From: Conchocele bisecta
Lineage: Eukaryota; Mollusca; Bivalvia; Lucinida; Thyasiridae
Direction of reading: 5' to 3'
DNA: 64,000 nucleotides
Assembly: GCA_029237695.1 (NCBI GenBank)
Contig: CM055266.1
Span: forward strand, 9,565,805-9,629,804
This document shows, in pieces, positions 10,199 through 20,285 of the stretch. Every line of letters begins with the position of its first letter. Position 1 is the stretch's first letter. Position numbers and translations under genes: made by a program. Below the pieces are notes generated by a model. The model was given only the letters and a program-made list of their open reading frames with translations. It ran no database searches and had not been told where the DNA came from.

Positions 10199-10794
10199 TA
10201 TTGTATAGGGATTTCCCAAAACAAAAGGTGTCCGATTATTTAGGGTTAGTACGGTATGTATTGTATTTAAATCACTGACTGGAAAAACATCAAATGATCT
10301 GACTACATTATGGTATATCCCTCGACATGTCATTATAATAGCTGAAAAACACAAATGTTCACGATTTTCAAAGATAGTGCAAAATTCTCACTACGTGTTT
10401 GACGACATTCTATTGATTATCTATGAATGAGCCTACTATCTCCGAACCTATTGTTATGTTATTAATTAATATCTCGTGAATGTGCAGATATAAACACAAC
10501 AAAATCTGCAACAAAGAAAGCCGGAAAAACAGCAAAACAAAACCGAGGTTGGTCATATAATATGAACGAGGAAACAACAGACTAGTGAGGTGAACGTGAG
10601 CTCTATGACTGAGAAACACGAGGACCAGCGTCGTGGATGAGTTGAGCATGAGCTAACACGAGGTAATGAGCCTTACCCGGAGAACTCTGTTATACCATCA
10701 ACAATGTTAGCACCGACTCCTCTACAACAGAGACACACTAACACATGACAGAACACTCATCAATTCCATGGTCATTTTCGGACTATTCTGTTAA

Positions 10795-10910
10795 CCAGAA
10801 AGGGATATTTTGTATGTGAAGAATCGGAAATGTGTCACAAACGGTGTAGATCCAGATGAGACGAGCCCAGCTCATCCGGATCTACATTGTTCGCAAAAAA
10901 GTGACAGGGT
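10795..10910 (+). mobile_element. Short TTAA element with family C-like core
   Basis: Flanked by TTAA at 10791-10794 and 10911-10914 (116 bp). The core reads GTGTAGATCCAGATGAGACG then CCCAGCTCATCCGGATCTAC. A related copy at about 11027-11185 has an uninterrupted GACGGCTCGTAACGAGCCGTC palindrome. Confidence 0.75.
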
Positions 10911-11026
10911 TTAACATTACGTTACAGCAACAGCTAAGGTCACATGACAGAATACTCATCAATTCAAGCCATTCTTAAATAGAAAGAACTATTCCATATT
11001 AATTTTCGGACTACCTGTAGTCTGTT

Positions 11027-11185
11027 AATCAGAAAAGGGATATTTCGTATGTCGGAAATGTTCAAAAAACAGTGCAGATGAGATGAGACGGCTCGTAACG
11101 AGCCGTCTCATCTCATCTACACTGTTTTTGAAACATTTCTGATTCTTCACATAATCTGGATCTACATTGATTGCAAAAAAAACCC
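11027..11185 (+). mobile_element. Family C-like palindrome, second short copy
   Basis: Starts CAGAAAAGGGATATTTCGTA after TTAA (about 11023-11026), like the neighbour at 10795. The centre is a near-perfect hairpin about 75 bp long: ATGTTCAAAAAACAGTG and GATGAGATGAGACGG, then their inverses. The right boundary is unclear. Confidence 0.65.
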
Positions 11186-11499
11186 AGCTAAGGTTATTGT
11201 AGAGATAGGCAAATACTAGGATGGGGGAATATTTGTTCAACAGCAAGGTCATATACAGACAGGAATGCACCTGAATGGTGGGGGGGAGGGGGAGCAAGTA
11301 TCATACGTTCAGCACCGTAATTACGGTAAGATCTTTCAGCACTAAGACATTTTCCTGATTTGGTGCCAAGCACCCTTACTACACTTCTTTAATTTTTATT
11401 TACCTTTTTTATAACAAAAACATAATTATCTTGCCAACACATATGCATATGTTTGTTTTGTGTTGTGAAATGGACAAATACAAGAAGACATCAGTAGCA

Positions 11500-11700
11500 C
11501 TGATTAAAATTCAACCCAGCACAGGGGCCTCATGGGTGGGCTATAGAATGAAATTAGGTATAAATGAGTATACAAACTTTCAAGCGAATCCCAATTACCG
11601 TAACAGAGATAGTACGTATTGGAAAGCATTAACGCAAATCTCAGACGAACAGATGAACAGGGTGGCATCTACCGGAAAGAATTATTGGCATACGTAATAC
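11500..11700 (+). repeat. Dispersed repeat family K, copy
   Basis: CACAGGGGCCTCATGGGTGG, GGCTATAGAATGAAA, AATCCCAATTACCGTAACAG and CAGACGAACAGATGAACAGG appear in the same order as at 8990 and 31430. An 88-codon open frame across it (11431-11697) is therefore not taken as a gene. Confidence 0.6.
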
Positions 11701-11974
11701 AAAAGCAGAGAGCTATATTCATTTCCAGCACGATAGGTTGTCTGTTTATTTGTTTATTTATTTAATAGCTTTTAACACTGATCAACAGCACTTTAGGCCG
11801 GGTCAACGCGTATTTCATCTGTACGGATGGGATGACAAGACCAAAATCAGAACAGAGTATGTACATAAAAATATATGTATTCTGCCTTGATTTTAGAATA
11901 ACCTGATCTGGTTCCAGTTCCACACCATACCAGATTCACTTAGCCCCAAGTAGCAGGACATTAGGCTGTAAAAT

Positions 11975-12200
11975 GAGACACGTCATGCGATTTTGTATGT
12001 AAGAACATGAGCGATTTTTCATGAAATATGTTTACAGAAAATGTGATATTTTCTGTAAATGATGTCGAAAGCTGACGAAATTGTCATAGCAAATGCGGAA
12101 TAGTATTCCGCATTTGCTATGAACATTTTGTCACCTTATGACGTCGTTTACGGAAAATATCGTAAAGTTTGTAAATACTTTTCATGAATTATTTCACATT
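11975..12200. mobile_element. MITE family G, right end eroded
   Basis: Begins GAGACACGTCATGCGATTTT. The centre ATGCGGAATAGTATTCCGCAT lies between TTGTCATAGCAA and TTGCTATGAAC. The inverted right half runs out near TTTTCATGAATTATTTCAC without the terminal GTGTCTC. Confidence 0.78.
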
Positions 12201-12308
12201 TTCGATAAACAAGGGAGGTAACAGATAACAGGCACAACAGCAAAACTATTGACAACATAAACTCAACTGGAGATACCGCTTTAGTAGTGCCAAAATATGT
12301 TCATGAAA

Positions 12309-12527
12309 TGTGGCCGTGACTGGAGAAATGGGGCTTATGGGATCTGTGACCAGATAATAGCACTATCCTGTAGCCCGATAACAATCTATATTCCTTGTTA
12401 GGAGCATGATGGGTGTTTCATTGAATAATGGCGAACAGTGCAGATCCTGATCAGACTGTGCGGATGCACAAGCTGATCTGGATCTACACTGGTCGCAAAG
12501 CCATAAGCCCCATTTCTCCAGTCACAT
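12309..12527. mobile_element. MITE family H, full copy
   Basis: Ends ATGTGGCCGTGACTGGAGAA and, inverted, CATTTCTCCAGTCACAT. Inside are TGGGATCTGTGACCAG, TCCTGTAGCCCGATAAC, AATGGCGAACAGTGCAGATC and GATCTACACTGGTCGCAAAG. The central part is the hairpin TGCAGATCCTGATCAGACTG followed by its partial inverse. Confidence 0.85.
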
Positions 12528-12766
12528 GTAATAACGAAAGCCGGAAAAATGTTTATCCACAATGCTGATAATTTCCACTATAAACACTGTTAGTTTACAT
12601 TCATACAAATACATAACCAAACACATTCAAGCTTATTTAGATGTTTAGTCGGTGTCCATTGGGGTTAGGTATGTAATTCTGTTTACAACAAGAATATGTG
12701 GCCCGTCAGCACACAAATGCCCCCCTCTCAGCTAGACCCATGGACAGACACACAGTCCAAACACTA

Positions 12767-13195
12767 CTGTCTGTTCCACGTTTTGCTGCCGACGAACTTT
12801 TGGCCATTAAACACATTAAATATAAAAAATATTGAAAGTAAGTACTTTTTCATCAATAACAAAAAAGTCACCCTCCCCGAAAAAATTTATTTCATGAAAT
12901 TCCATCAAATATTGATTTTATTGAGAAAAAAACGATTTTCCTATGGGAATTTAGCATGGGGAGTCAATTTCCAAAACTTTTGGAAATTTTGGAAATTGAC
13001 TCCGAAACCTTGCGAGATAGCTTGAAAATGATGTAACTAAGAAAAGAAATGTTAGATTTTGAAAATCGGTCCACGAATAAAAAGAATATTTAAAAAAAAT
13101 ATATGTTTAGCCCCCATCACGGCCCATGTTACATTCCCATAGGAAAATATTTTTTTCGCAATAAAATCAATATTTGATGGAATTTCACTAGTTCA
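12767..13195. mobile_element. Palindromic element family J, cut on the right
   Basis: The left arm has CTGTCTGTTCCACGTTTTGC, TTTTGGCCATTAAACACATT, AAGTACTTTTTCATCAATAA and CATCAAATATTGATTTTATT. The right arm returns CCATAGGAAAATATTTTTTT and AATCAATATTTGATGGAATT, then stops where the foldback element at 13198 begins. Fuller right arms occur at 32281-32440 and 55560-55740. Confidence 0.7.
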
Positions 13196-13197
13196 TT

Positions 13198-14574
13198 CCG
13201 GTGTCATATAGAAAAATGACCCCCCTGAAAAATGACCCCAAAATGACCCCCCCTGAAAAATGACCCGCGGGTCATTATTCCGCTATAGAATATTGACCCA
13301 GGGTCATAATTCCGCTATAGAATATTGACCCCCCCTGTGGTAAAATGACCCCCCCCCCCCCACTATGTAATTTTTTTTTGTCACAAAGTTACCGAAAGTG
13401 TATGGTATCATGTACAAACATAAAAAAACACACTTGCGACCCCTAGCACCAGGGAGGGTGGGGGGTCAATATTCTATGGCCGTGGTAAAATGACCCACCC
13501 CCATGCAAAGATTTATTTGGGTTCTTATGGGTCACAATTAATTCTAATTGATAATACAAACATAAAAAACACACACACTTGGGATCCCCAGCACCAGGGA
13601 GGGGGGGTCAATATTCTATGGACGTGGTAAAATGACCCCCCCCCCACCCCCCCCCCCACCTATGTGTTTCTTATGTTTGTACATGATACCATACACTTTC
13701 AGAACTTTGTATTATCAATTAGAATTAATTGTGACCCACAAGAACCCAAATAAATCTTTACATAGGGGTGGGTCATTTTGCCACGGCCATAGAATATTGA
13801 CCCCCCCCCCCCCCCCCACCCCCACCTCCCTGGTACTGGGGGTCCCAAGTGTGTGTGTGTTTTATGTTTGTACATGATACCATACACTTTCAGAACTTTG
13901 TATTATCAATTAGAATTAATAGTGTCCCATAAGAACCCAAATAAATCTTTACATGGGGTGGGTCATTTTACCACGGCCATAGAATATTGACCCCCACCCC
14001 CCCCCCCCCAACCCATCCCTGGTGTTGGGGGTTCCAAGTGGTGTCTTATGTTTGTACATGATACCATACACTTTCAGAACTTTGTATAAACAATTATAAT
14101 TAATTGTGACCCATAATAACCCAAATAAATCTTTACATGGGGGTGGGGGGGGTCATTTTACCACGGCCATAGAATATTGACCCCCCCCCCCTCCCTGGTG
14201 CTGAGGGTCCCAAGTGTGTGTGTTTTATGTTTGTACATGATACCATACACTTTCAGAACTTTGTATTATCAATTAGAATTAATTGTGACCCATAAGAAAA
14301 AAAATTCTTTATATAGGGGGGGGGGGGGGGTCATCTTACCACGGCCATAGAATATTGACCCCCCCCCCCCACACCCACCTCCCTGGTGCTAGGGGTCCCA
14401 AGTGTGTTTTTTTATGATTGTACATGATACCGTACACTTTCGGGAACTTTGTGACAAAAAAAAAATTACGTAGTGGGGGGGTCATTTTACCACAGGGGGG
14501 GGTCACTATTCTATAGCGGAATAATGACCCGCGGGTCATTATTCCGCGCGGGTCAATATTCTATCTGACACCGG
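13198..14574. mobile_element. Large foldback element with C/G-run tandem units
   Basis: Outer ends CCGGTGTCATATAGAAAAAT and, inverted, AATATTCTATCTGACACCGG. Just inside, both sides carry ACCCGCGGGTCATTATTCCG. The interior is a set of units with TATGGTATCATGTACAAACA, GACCCCTAGCACCAGGGAGG, GGTCAATATTCTATGGCCGT and long C or G runs. About two units face one way (13385-13640) and four face the other (13650-14470). Unequal arms and homopolymer runs mark an unstable foldback transposon. I see no coding capacity. Confidence 0.75.
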
Positions 14575-14852
14575 CTCTACCGAGACTGGGGGCATAATTA
14601 CTAAATTAGTGACTAATTGTTTTTTTGTTAGTAAATAAGTTAAAATTCATTCATAACATGAAGTTCTGTTTATTTTTGTTTGTCTGAATAATATCTTTAT
14701 CCCGATTTTCAGATAAGCTGTGTTTTGACAAAATGAATCAGCCATTGAAACACCTGGCAAGATTCTACCAAACCACATAGAGCATTCTCATGCTTCAGAT
14801 CAGGAGCTAGACTGACCACAAGCGAAAATTTCCTATTCACAGCCACAAATAC

Positions 14853-15085
14853 GAGACAATCCATGAGATTTTGTACCTAAGGAGACGCGCGACATCTCAT
14901 GAAAATATTTACAAATTTTTTATGATATCTTCTGTAAGCGACGTCAAAAGTTGACGAAATGTAAATTTTGCTCTGAAAATTTCGTCAACTTTCAATATCA
15001 TTTACAGAAAATATCACAGTTTAGAGAAAATATCACAGTTTCTGCAAATATATTTCATAAAAAAATCTGCTTCGGTCGGGCTATG
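14853..15085. mobile_element. MITE family G, diverged
   Basis: GAGACAATCCATGAGATTTT at the left, then ACGTCAAAAGTTGACGAAAT and the inverse ATTTCGTCAACTTTC in the middle. The right terminus is not recognisable. Confidence 0.65.
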
Positions 15086-15252
15086 CATGGACCATATGAC
15101 CGACCATTTTGTCAGCACACAAATGTCCACATGCGACTTACTTGGGATTGGGACACATTTTTCTATGGAAAAAAGTTCAAATGGTCAACAAAATTATCTT
15201 TTGATTGATGAACATGAATTCCAAGAACTAGAAACAACATTTATGCAGCAGC

Positions 15253-15497
15253 GGGGCCGTTTATTAAACTTTATACGACTAAAATGTTCATAAGTGCAAA
15301 TTTAGGATCGTCTAGAAATTTCAATTGATGGATTTACATGTATTGAGCATAAGCTGCATACGCAGCTTATGCTTAATAAATGTAAATCCAATAATTGTTT
15401 ACAAGAAAACATTGTGAATGTGAAATTTACAGACTATCATAATTTTGCACTTTTGCACAAACATTTTAGTCGTACGAAGTTTAGTGAAACGGGCCCC
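15253..15497. mobile_element. MITE family F, copy 2
   Basis: GGGGCCGTTTATTAAACTTT at the left and AGTTTAGTGAAACGGGCCCC at the right. The centre is a near-perfect hairpin, TTGAGCATAAGCTGCATACG and its inverse. Confidence 0.9.
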
Positions 15498-16069
15498 TGT
15501 TTCTGTTAATATAAATACATGTGTAAGTCAATAGCATTCACGTATTGACATATCAAATGTTGGCATCACATGCTACAGACACATTTTAAAGTCAAATTGC
15601 TGCCTTTCAGACAAATTTCATTTCGCACCAGTTATACACAAATGGATAACTACTGGGTAGAATGCTCATGAAACGTGCACACTCTATTAGTGTAATTGCA
15701 AATTAAGAATTGCATCAACATAATCCAGGGCATGTACATTTAAAACCTGAGCAAGTACTCTACTCTCATGCTCGAAATCATGCAGTTTGATTTGTTGAGG
15801 CAAATCAAACTGAAGGATTCCGAGTACGAATTTCAAGAATGTTCTCAGATAGTTTTATAAACACAGATCCCGATATGCTGCCAGGTGCCTTTACCGCAAA
15901 CAAACGGTCACATAATAATGCCAGAACTATCGACAAATCTAGAAAGACACATCGCAAAGCTGAAGAAAAGGTTAAGGAACAGAGACCTAACATCCTTAGT
16001 GACACGACCACGATCCTGTTGCACTTTCATACATCGATAAATCAGTAGAGCTCATCAAGGATGTCCCGC
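15498..16069. other. Stretch without recognised features
   Basis: Intron sequence of the TMCC gene. It contains a short TCAAACTG inverted repeat near 15785-15812. I see no exon-like coding with splice borders. Confidence 0.4.
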
Positions 16070-16345
16070 TCAAAAACTTTAACTCAAATTCCTTTGTGAA
16101 ATAAGACAAATAGAACAGGAAATCATTAACAATGATGGATGTACCCTTCAAAAACTTTAACTCAAATTGACCAAGCACAGGGGCTGCATGGGTGGGCTCT
16201 AGAATGAAAAGTATGAATGATAACAAATAAGTCGATGAAGTTTCAAACTAATCCGACTATAAAGGGTAACAGAGATAGTAGGTAACTGAAAACTTGAAAG
16301 ACAGACGAACACATAGACACAGTGGCGACAGTATGCACACCGAAA
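16070..16345 (+). repeat. Dispersed repeat family K, partly duplicated
   Basis: Two nested starts (CAAAAACTTTAACTCAAATT at 16071 and 16148). Then come GCACAGGGGCTGCATGGGTG, GAATGAAAAGTATGAATGAT and AATCCGACTATAAAGGGTAA, ending AGACACAGTGGCGACAGTAT. Confidence 0.55.
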
Positions 16346-16586
16346 ATTAAAATTAGAATCTATATTTTTTTGCCGAGGACAGTAAAGCTTCGCAAGTGGC
16401 TGAAAGGCAAATAGTGGAATAGTGGAGGCCCGGGATCAGACTGTGTGAATTCAAAGCCTGATTCAGGATTAGTTGGTCGCAAACGTCTAAGTCACTTTTT
16501 CCAACAAGAATACCCTGCAGCCAAAAACATAATATCTGCAACAATTATTCCACCGATGTCCTTGTGCGACAGTCAATGGTACTTAC

Positions 16587-16806
16587 TTTATTCCTTGGCC
16601 CATGTCCTTTAACACTTCCTTCGCATGTTTTTGGACACCATGGGTTTCGATATCGCGCAACTTCTTGTGCTGGTTTTCTAATTTCTTTTGTAATTGGCTA
16701 AGATAGGCTGTGGATTTCTGGTTTTTCTTCTCAAAAACTTGCTTAATGCGCAGCAGTTGCACCTTATCTGCTTCGCCTGCTAATCGCAGATATTCATTCA
16801 CGTTGC
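16587..16806 (-). CDS. TMCC: TMCC-family gene, exon encoding the conserved first coiled coil
   Basis: Exon of 220 bp. The acceptor TCGTTTCAG lies above 16806 and the donor AA|GTAAGT occupies 16586-16581. The first two bases (GC) complete a Gly codon. The 72 full codons start NVNEYLRLAGEADKVQLLRI and continue with [11 protein letters not shown], the hallmark of TMCC proteins (human: [20 protein letters not shown]). They then run through QLQKKLENQHKKLRDIE, a heptad-like coiled coil, to DMGQGI, leaving two bases of a Lys codon. Length and residue order agree with the family across the whole exon. This coiled coil mediates oligomerisation in vertebrate TMCC proteins. Confidence 0.96.
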
Positions 16807-16840
16807 CTGAAACGATATATATCATAGACCATTCTCATCA

Positions 16841-17325
16841 ATGTGGCTGTGAATGGAGAAATGGGGCTTACGAGTCGTGTGACCAGTGTAGCTCCTGGGG
16901 CCTATTTCATCAACATTGCAAAGTATACTTTGAGGGAGAACTTTTCAATTTTAGAATAAATTTATTAATTTTTATTATACTGAATTTATTACATTATCAC
17001 AGCCAATTTTGGCTGTGATAATGTAATAAATTCAGTATAATAATTATGCATAGTTTTAATCATCAAATATACACAATCGTTAGTTCTGCATGAAATAATG
17101 CATTTCGGAAAAATCAATGATTGCTCCCTCAAAATGTAAAGTAAACTTTGCAATTTTGATGAAATCGGCTACTGATCAGAAAGCACACTCCTGCAGCCTG
17201 ATCTATATCACTGGCCAAAAGCACAACAGGTGTTCCATTGATGGAATGGCGAACAGTGCAGATCATGATGAGACAGTGCGGATGCACAGGCTGATCTGGA
17301 TCTCTACTGATTGCAAAACCAACCA
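16841..17325. mobile_element. MITE family H, split by a family E insertion
   Basis: Starts ATGTGGCTGTGAATGGAGAA. It is interrupted at GTGTAGCTCCTG and resumes at CTGATCAGAAAGCACACTCC. It continues through GGAATGGCGAACAGTGCAGA to GATTGCAAAACC; the right terminus is missing. Removing the insert restores the usual family H wording. Confidence 0.82.
16898..17171. mobile_element. MITE family E, inserted in family H
   Basis: Left end GGGCCTATTTCATCAACATT, right end (inverted) GATGAAATCGGCTA, flanked by CTG at 16895-16897 and 17172-17174. The centre is a long hairpin: TTATACTGAATTTATTACAT and TATCACAGCCAA, then the inverse. Confidence 0.92.
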
Positions 17326-17334
17326 GACTTCCAC

Positions 17335-17740
17335 AAAAAGGCCATTCATTCCATATAATTCCAGCATTTGAAATAAATTCATCAAGAAAATGTATTTATT
17401 TTCCGTTTTCTTAAGAATTATTTTAACTGCGCCTGACGGTTACGGAAAGTAGTTAGTTCGGCATGGGAGTTTACTGGGATATAAATTTCGGACAGAGACT
17501 TGCTACGGACCAATCAAATGTTAGGGAATTGTGTAAATATTTTTGTGCTGGAATTATTATGTTTGTAAAATATGGATATGCCCGTGTGGCATACCGGACT
17601 CTGGAGGAACTATTACTAACCTTTCGACCTTTGCACACGGACGGACGTACAGACGGACCTACGGATGGATGGACATACGGAACCTCAAGAGCAACGCAAT
17701 ATGCCCCTTTGCTATCGAATAGGAGGAATAATAACGCCCA
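17335..17740 (+). repeat. Dispersed repeat family I plus GC-rich tail
   Basis: Begins at AAAGGCCATTCATTCC and continues AATAAATTCATCAAGAAAAT, ACTGCGCCTGACGGTTACGG and GGACCAATCAAATGTTAGGG, matching 30500-30700. From about 17570 it runs into a segment shared with 51175-51280 and 7265-7345 (GGCATACCGGACTCTGGAGG, ACGGACGTACAGACGG, GGAACCTCAAGAGCAACGC). The hairpin seen at 30361 is absent here. Confidence 0.65.
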
Positions 17741-17797
17741 TTTCTCCAGTCACAGCCGCAAATAGGTTACTTAACAACGTAAATCACGAGGCACTTC

Positions 17798-17930
17798 CCA
17801 CAATACTACTTGTGAGGTACCACAATACTACTTGTGAGACAATACTACTTGTGAGGTACCGCAATACTACTTGTGAGGTACCACAATACTACTTGTGAGG
17901 TACCACAATACTACTTGTGAGGTATCATCA
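17798..17930 (+). repeat. Short tandem repeat, unit about 22 bp
   Basis: Six imperfect copies of CACAATACTACTTGTGAGGT; one copy is shortened at 17838-17852. Confidence 0.9.
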
Positions 17931-18142
17931 TTGTTAGAATTGTCGGAGTTTGTCAGTTTGAGATCAAGTTAATTATAAACTCAACAATGTGACAACGTCA
18001 ATGCGACAAATTCCACCAATTCTAACATGAAGAATGCTCCAAAAGATGTTCCAAGGCAAGTTACTTGTGATTTTCCAAGTTCAGCAATGCAGGTATAAGA
18101 CTAGTCTATTATGTGACACAGTTCGACAAAACTTGGGCTTAA

Positions 18143-18350
18143 CCTTTAGAATGCAGAAAACGTAAATTGTCGTCTGCTGTTGTTTTATATCTTGTCTTCT
18201 TTCTCAGTAAAAACATGGTTTCACAACACTTTAGAATAATTTCCGTTGGAAATGATTCTAAAGTGATGTTAAAGCATGCTTTTAATGAGAAAAACAGAAA
18301 AATAAAAATTAACAGCAGACGAAAAAAATTACGACACCCAAGCATGCAAT
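18143..18350 (+). mobile_element. MITE family A next to an exon
   Basis: Follows TTAA (18139-18142) with CCTTTAGAATGCAG. Inner arms TCGTCTGCTGTTG and AACAGCAGACGAAA enclose the centre TTTCCGTTGGAAATG. The right edge blurs into CACCCAAGCATGCAATAG, about 12 bp from the minus-strand 5' splice site (G18362) of the next exon. Confidence 0.8.
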
Positions 18351-18362
18351 AGTCACACCCAC

Positions 18363-18543
18363 CTTCTTTGGTGGCCTGTTCCTCTTTGATTTGCTCCATG
18401 GTCCGCTGAATCTTGTCGCTGAGATGTTCGATGGCGACGCGGGCGCGGGCCGAATCCTCGGGCAGCTGACCCTCCATGAAGCCATCCACCTCGTCAAGGA
18501 TGTCACTGCCCCCGCTGCCGTTCTCCCGCGTCCCTGAGTCATC
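18363..18543 (-). CDS. TMCC: TMCC-family gene, exon with acidic linker and coiled-coil start
   Basis: Exon of 181 bp. The acceptor TGTCCTACAG ends at 18544. The donor G|GTGGGT occupies 18362-18357; this choice among overlapping GTs is fixed by phase, because G plus GC of the next exon gives Gly. Sixty codons read DDSGTRENGSGGSDILDEVD, then GFMEGQLPEDSARARVAIEH and LSDKIQRTMEQIKEEQATKE. The last 30 residues align with human TMCC1 (PDPQRTKAAIAHLQQKILKL, then TEQIKI), where the first coiled coil starts. The exon begins in phase 0, matching the end of the 25609-25810 exon. Its first 43 bp and its acceptor belong to the 89-bp tandem array that extends away from it, so the array arose from this exon edge. 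Confidence 0.94.
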
Positions 18544-20285
18544 CTGTAGGACAGAGACAGGTATATTACATGTGGGCCTTGGTGATCAATGTCATGCACC
18601 CCCCGCTGCCGCTCATCCCGCGTCCCTGAGTCATCCTGTAGGACACAGACAGGTATATTACATGTGGGCCTTGGTGATCAATGTCACTGCCCCCGCTGCC
18701 GTTCTCCCGCGTCCCCGAGTCATCCTGTAGGACACAGACAGGTATATTACATGTGGGCCTTGGTGATCAATGTCACTGCGCCGCGTCCCCCATCTCCGCC
18801 GCTTCTCCCGCCGTCCCCAAGAGTCCATTCCTGTAGGACCACAGACAGGACAGATATACATGTGGGCCTTGGTGATCAATGTCACTGCCCCCGCTGCCGT
18901 TCTCCCGCGTCCCCGAGTCATCCTGTAGGACACAGACAGGTATATTACATGTGGGCCTTGGTGATCAATGTCACTGCCCCCGCTGCCGTTCTCCCGCGTT
19001 CCCCTGAGTCATCCTGTAAGGACACAGACAGGTATATTACATGTGGGCCTTGGTGATCAATGTCACTGCCCCCGCTGCCGTTCTCCCGCGTTCCTGAGTC
19101 ATCCTATAGGACACAGACAGATATATTACATGTGGGCCTTGGTGATCAATGTCACTGCCCCCGCTGCCGTTCTCCCGCGGCCCCGTTCCTGAGTCATCCT
19201 GTAGGACACAGACAGGTATATTACATGTGGGCCTTGGTGATCAATGTCACTGCCCCCGCTGCCGTTCTCCCGCGTTCCTGAGTCATCCTGTAGGACACAG
19301 ACAGGTATATTACATGTGGGCCTTGGTGATCAATGTCACTGCCCCCGCTGCCGTTCTCTCACCGCGTTCCTGAGTCGATCCATATAGGACACAGACAGAT
19401 ATTACATGTGGGCCTTGGTGATCAATGTCACTGCCCCCGCTGCCGTTCTCCCTCCGCGTTTCCACCCCGAGTCATCCTGTAGACACAGACAGGTATATTA
19501 CATGTGGGCCTTGTGATCAATGTCACTGACCCCCCCGCTGAACCGTTCTCCCGCGTGGCCTGAGTCATCCTAATAGGACACAGACAGGTATATTACATGT
19601 GGGCCTTGGTGATCAATGTCACTGCCCCCGCTGCCGTTCTCCCGCGTTCCTGAGTCATCCTGTAGGACACAGACAGGTATATTACATGTGGGCCTTGGTG
19701 ATCAATGTCACTGGCCCCCCGCTGCCCCCCTCCCCCCGCCCCTGAGTCCATTCCTGTAGGGACACAGACAGTTATTACATTGGGCCTTGGTGATCAATGT
19801 CACTCCCCTCGCCGTTCTCCCGCGTTCCTGAGTCATCCTGTAGGACACAGACAGGTATATTACATGTGGGCCATGGTGTCACTGCTCCCGCTGCCGTTCT
19901 CCCGCGTCCCTGAGTCATCCTGTAGGACACAGACAGATATATTACATGTGGGCTGTGGTGATAAATGTCACACTGCCCCTGCTGCCGTTCTCCCGTGTCC
20001 CCCGAGTCATCCTGTAGGACACAGACAGGTATATTACATGTGGGCAGTGGTGATCAATGTCATTGCCCCTGCTGCCGTTCTCCCGCGTTGTCCTGTAGGA
20101 CACAGACAGGTATATTACATGTGGGCCGTGGTAATAAATGTCACTGCCCCTGCTGCCTTTCTCCCACGTTCCCCCCCCCGAGTCATCCTGTAGGACACAG
20201 ACAGGTATATTACATGTGGGCCATGGTGATAAATGTCACTGCCCCTGCTGCCATTCTCCCGCGTTCCCGAGTCATTCTGTAGAAA
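18501..20285. repeat. Minisatellite of about 20 x 89 bp containing a splice acceptor
   Basis: Typical unit on the + strand: GTGATCAATGTCACTGCCCC, CGCTGCCGTTCTCCCGCG, TTCCTGAGTCATCCTGTAGG, ACACAGACAGGTATATTAC, ATGTGGGCCTTG. Consecutive regular units start exactly 89 bp apart (for example 18674 and 18763). On the minus strand each unit holds CTACAG|GATGACTCAGG, the acceptor and first codons of the TMCC exon, plus about 46 bp of intron. Units far from the exon (after about 19900) carry GTGGTGATAAATGTC variants, and some have indels. Long open frames across the array are by-products of the repeat. Confidence 0.97.

Noticed and set aside
2459..16586. An additional TMCC exon like the vertebrate DVGAKVTGFSE segment
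   Set aside because: I scanned the minus strand for it and found no stretch with matching residues and splice borders. Direct joining of 16587 to 2458 is in phase, so no extra exon is called.
18139..18489. 116-codon minus frame with a hydrophobic C-terminus following the coiled coil
   Set aside because: After ATKE(G) it reads through the donor into a family A MITE; the phase match to 16806 shows splicing at 18363 instead.
18589..19056. 155-codon open frame and its neighbours on the + strand
   Set aside because: It is produced by the 89-bp minisatellite; frames on both strands stay open only because the unit lacks stops in some frames.
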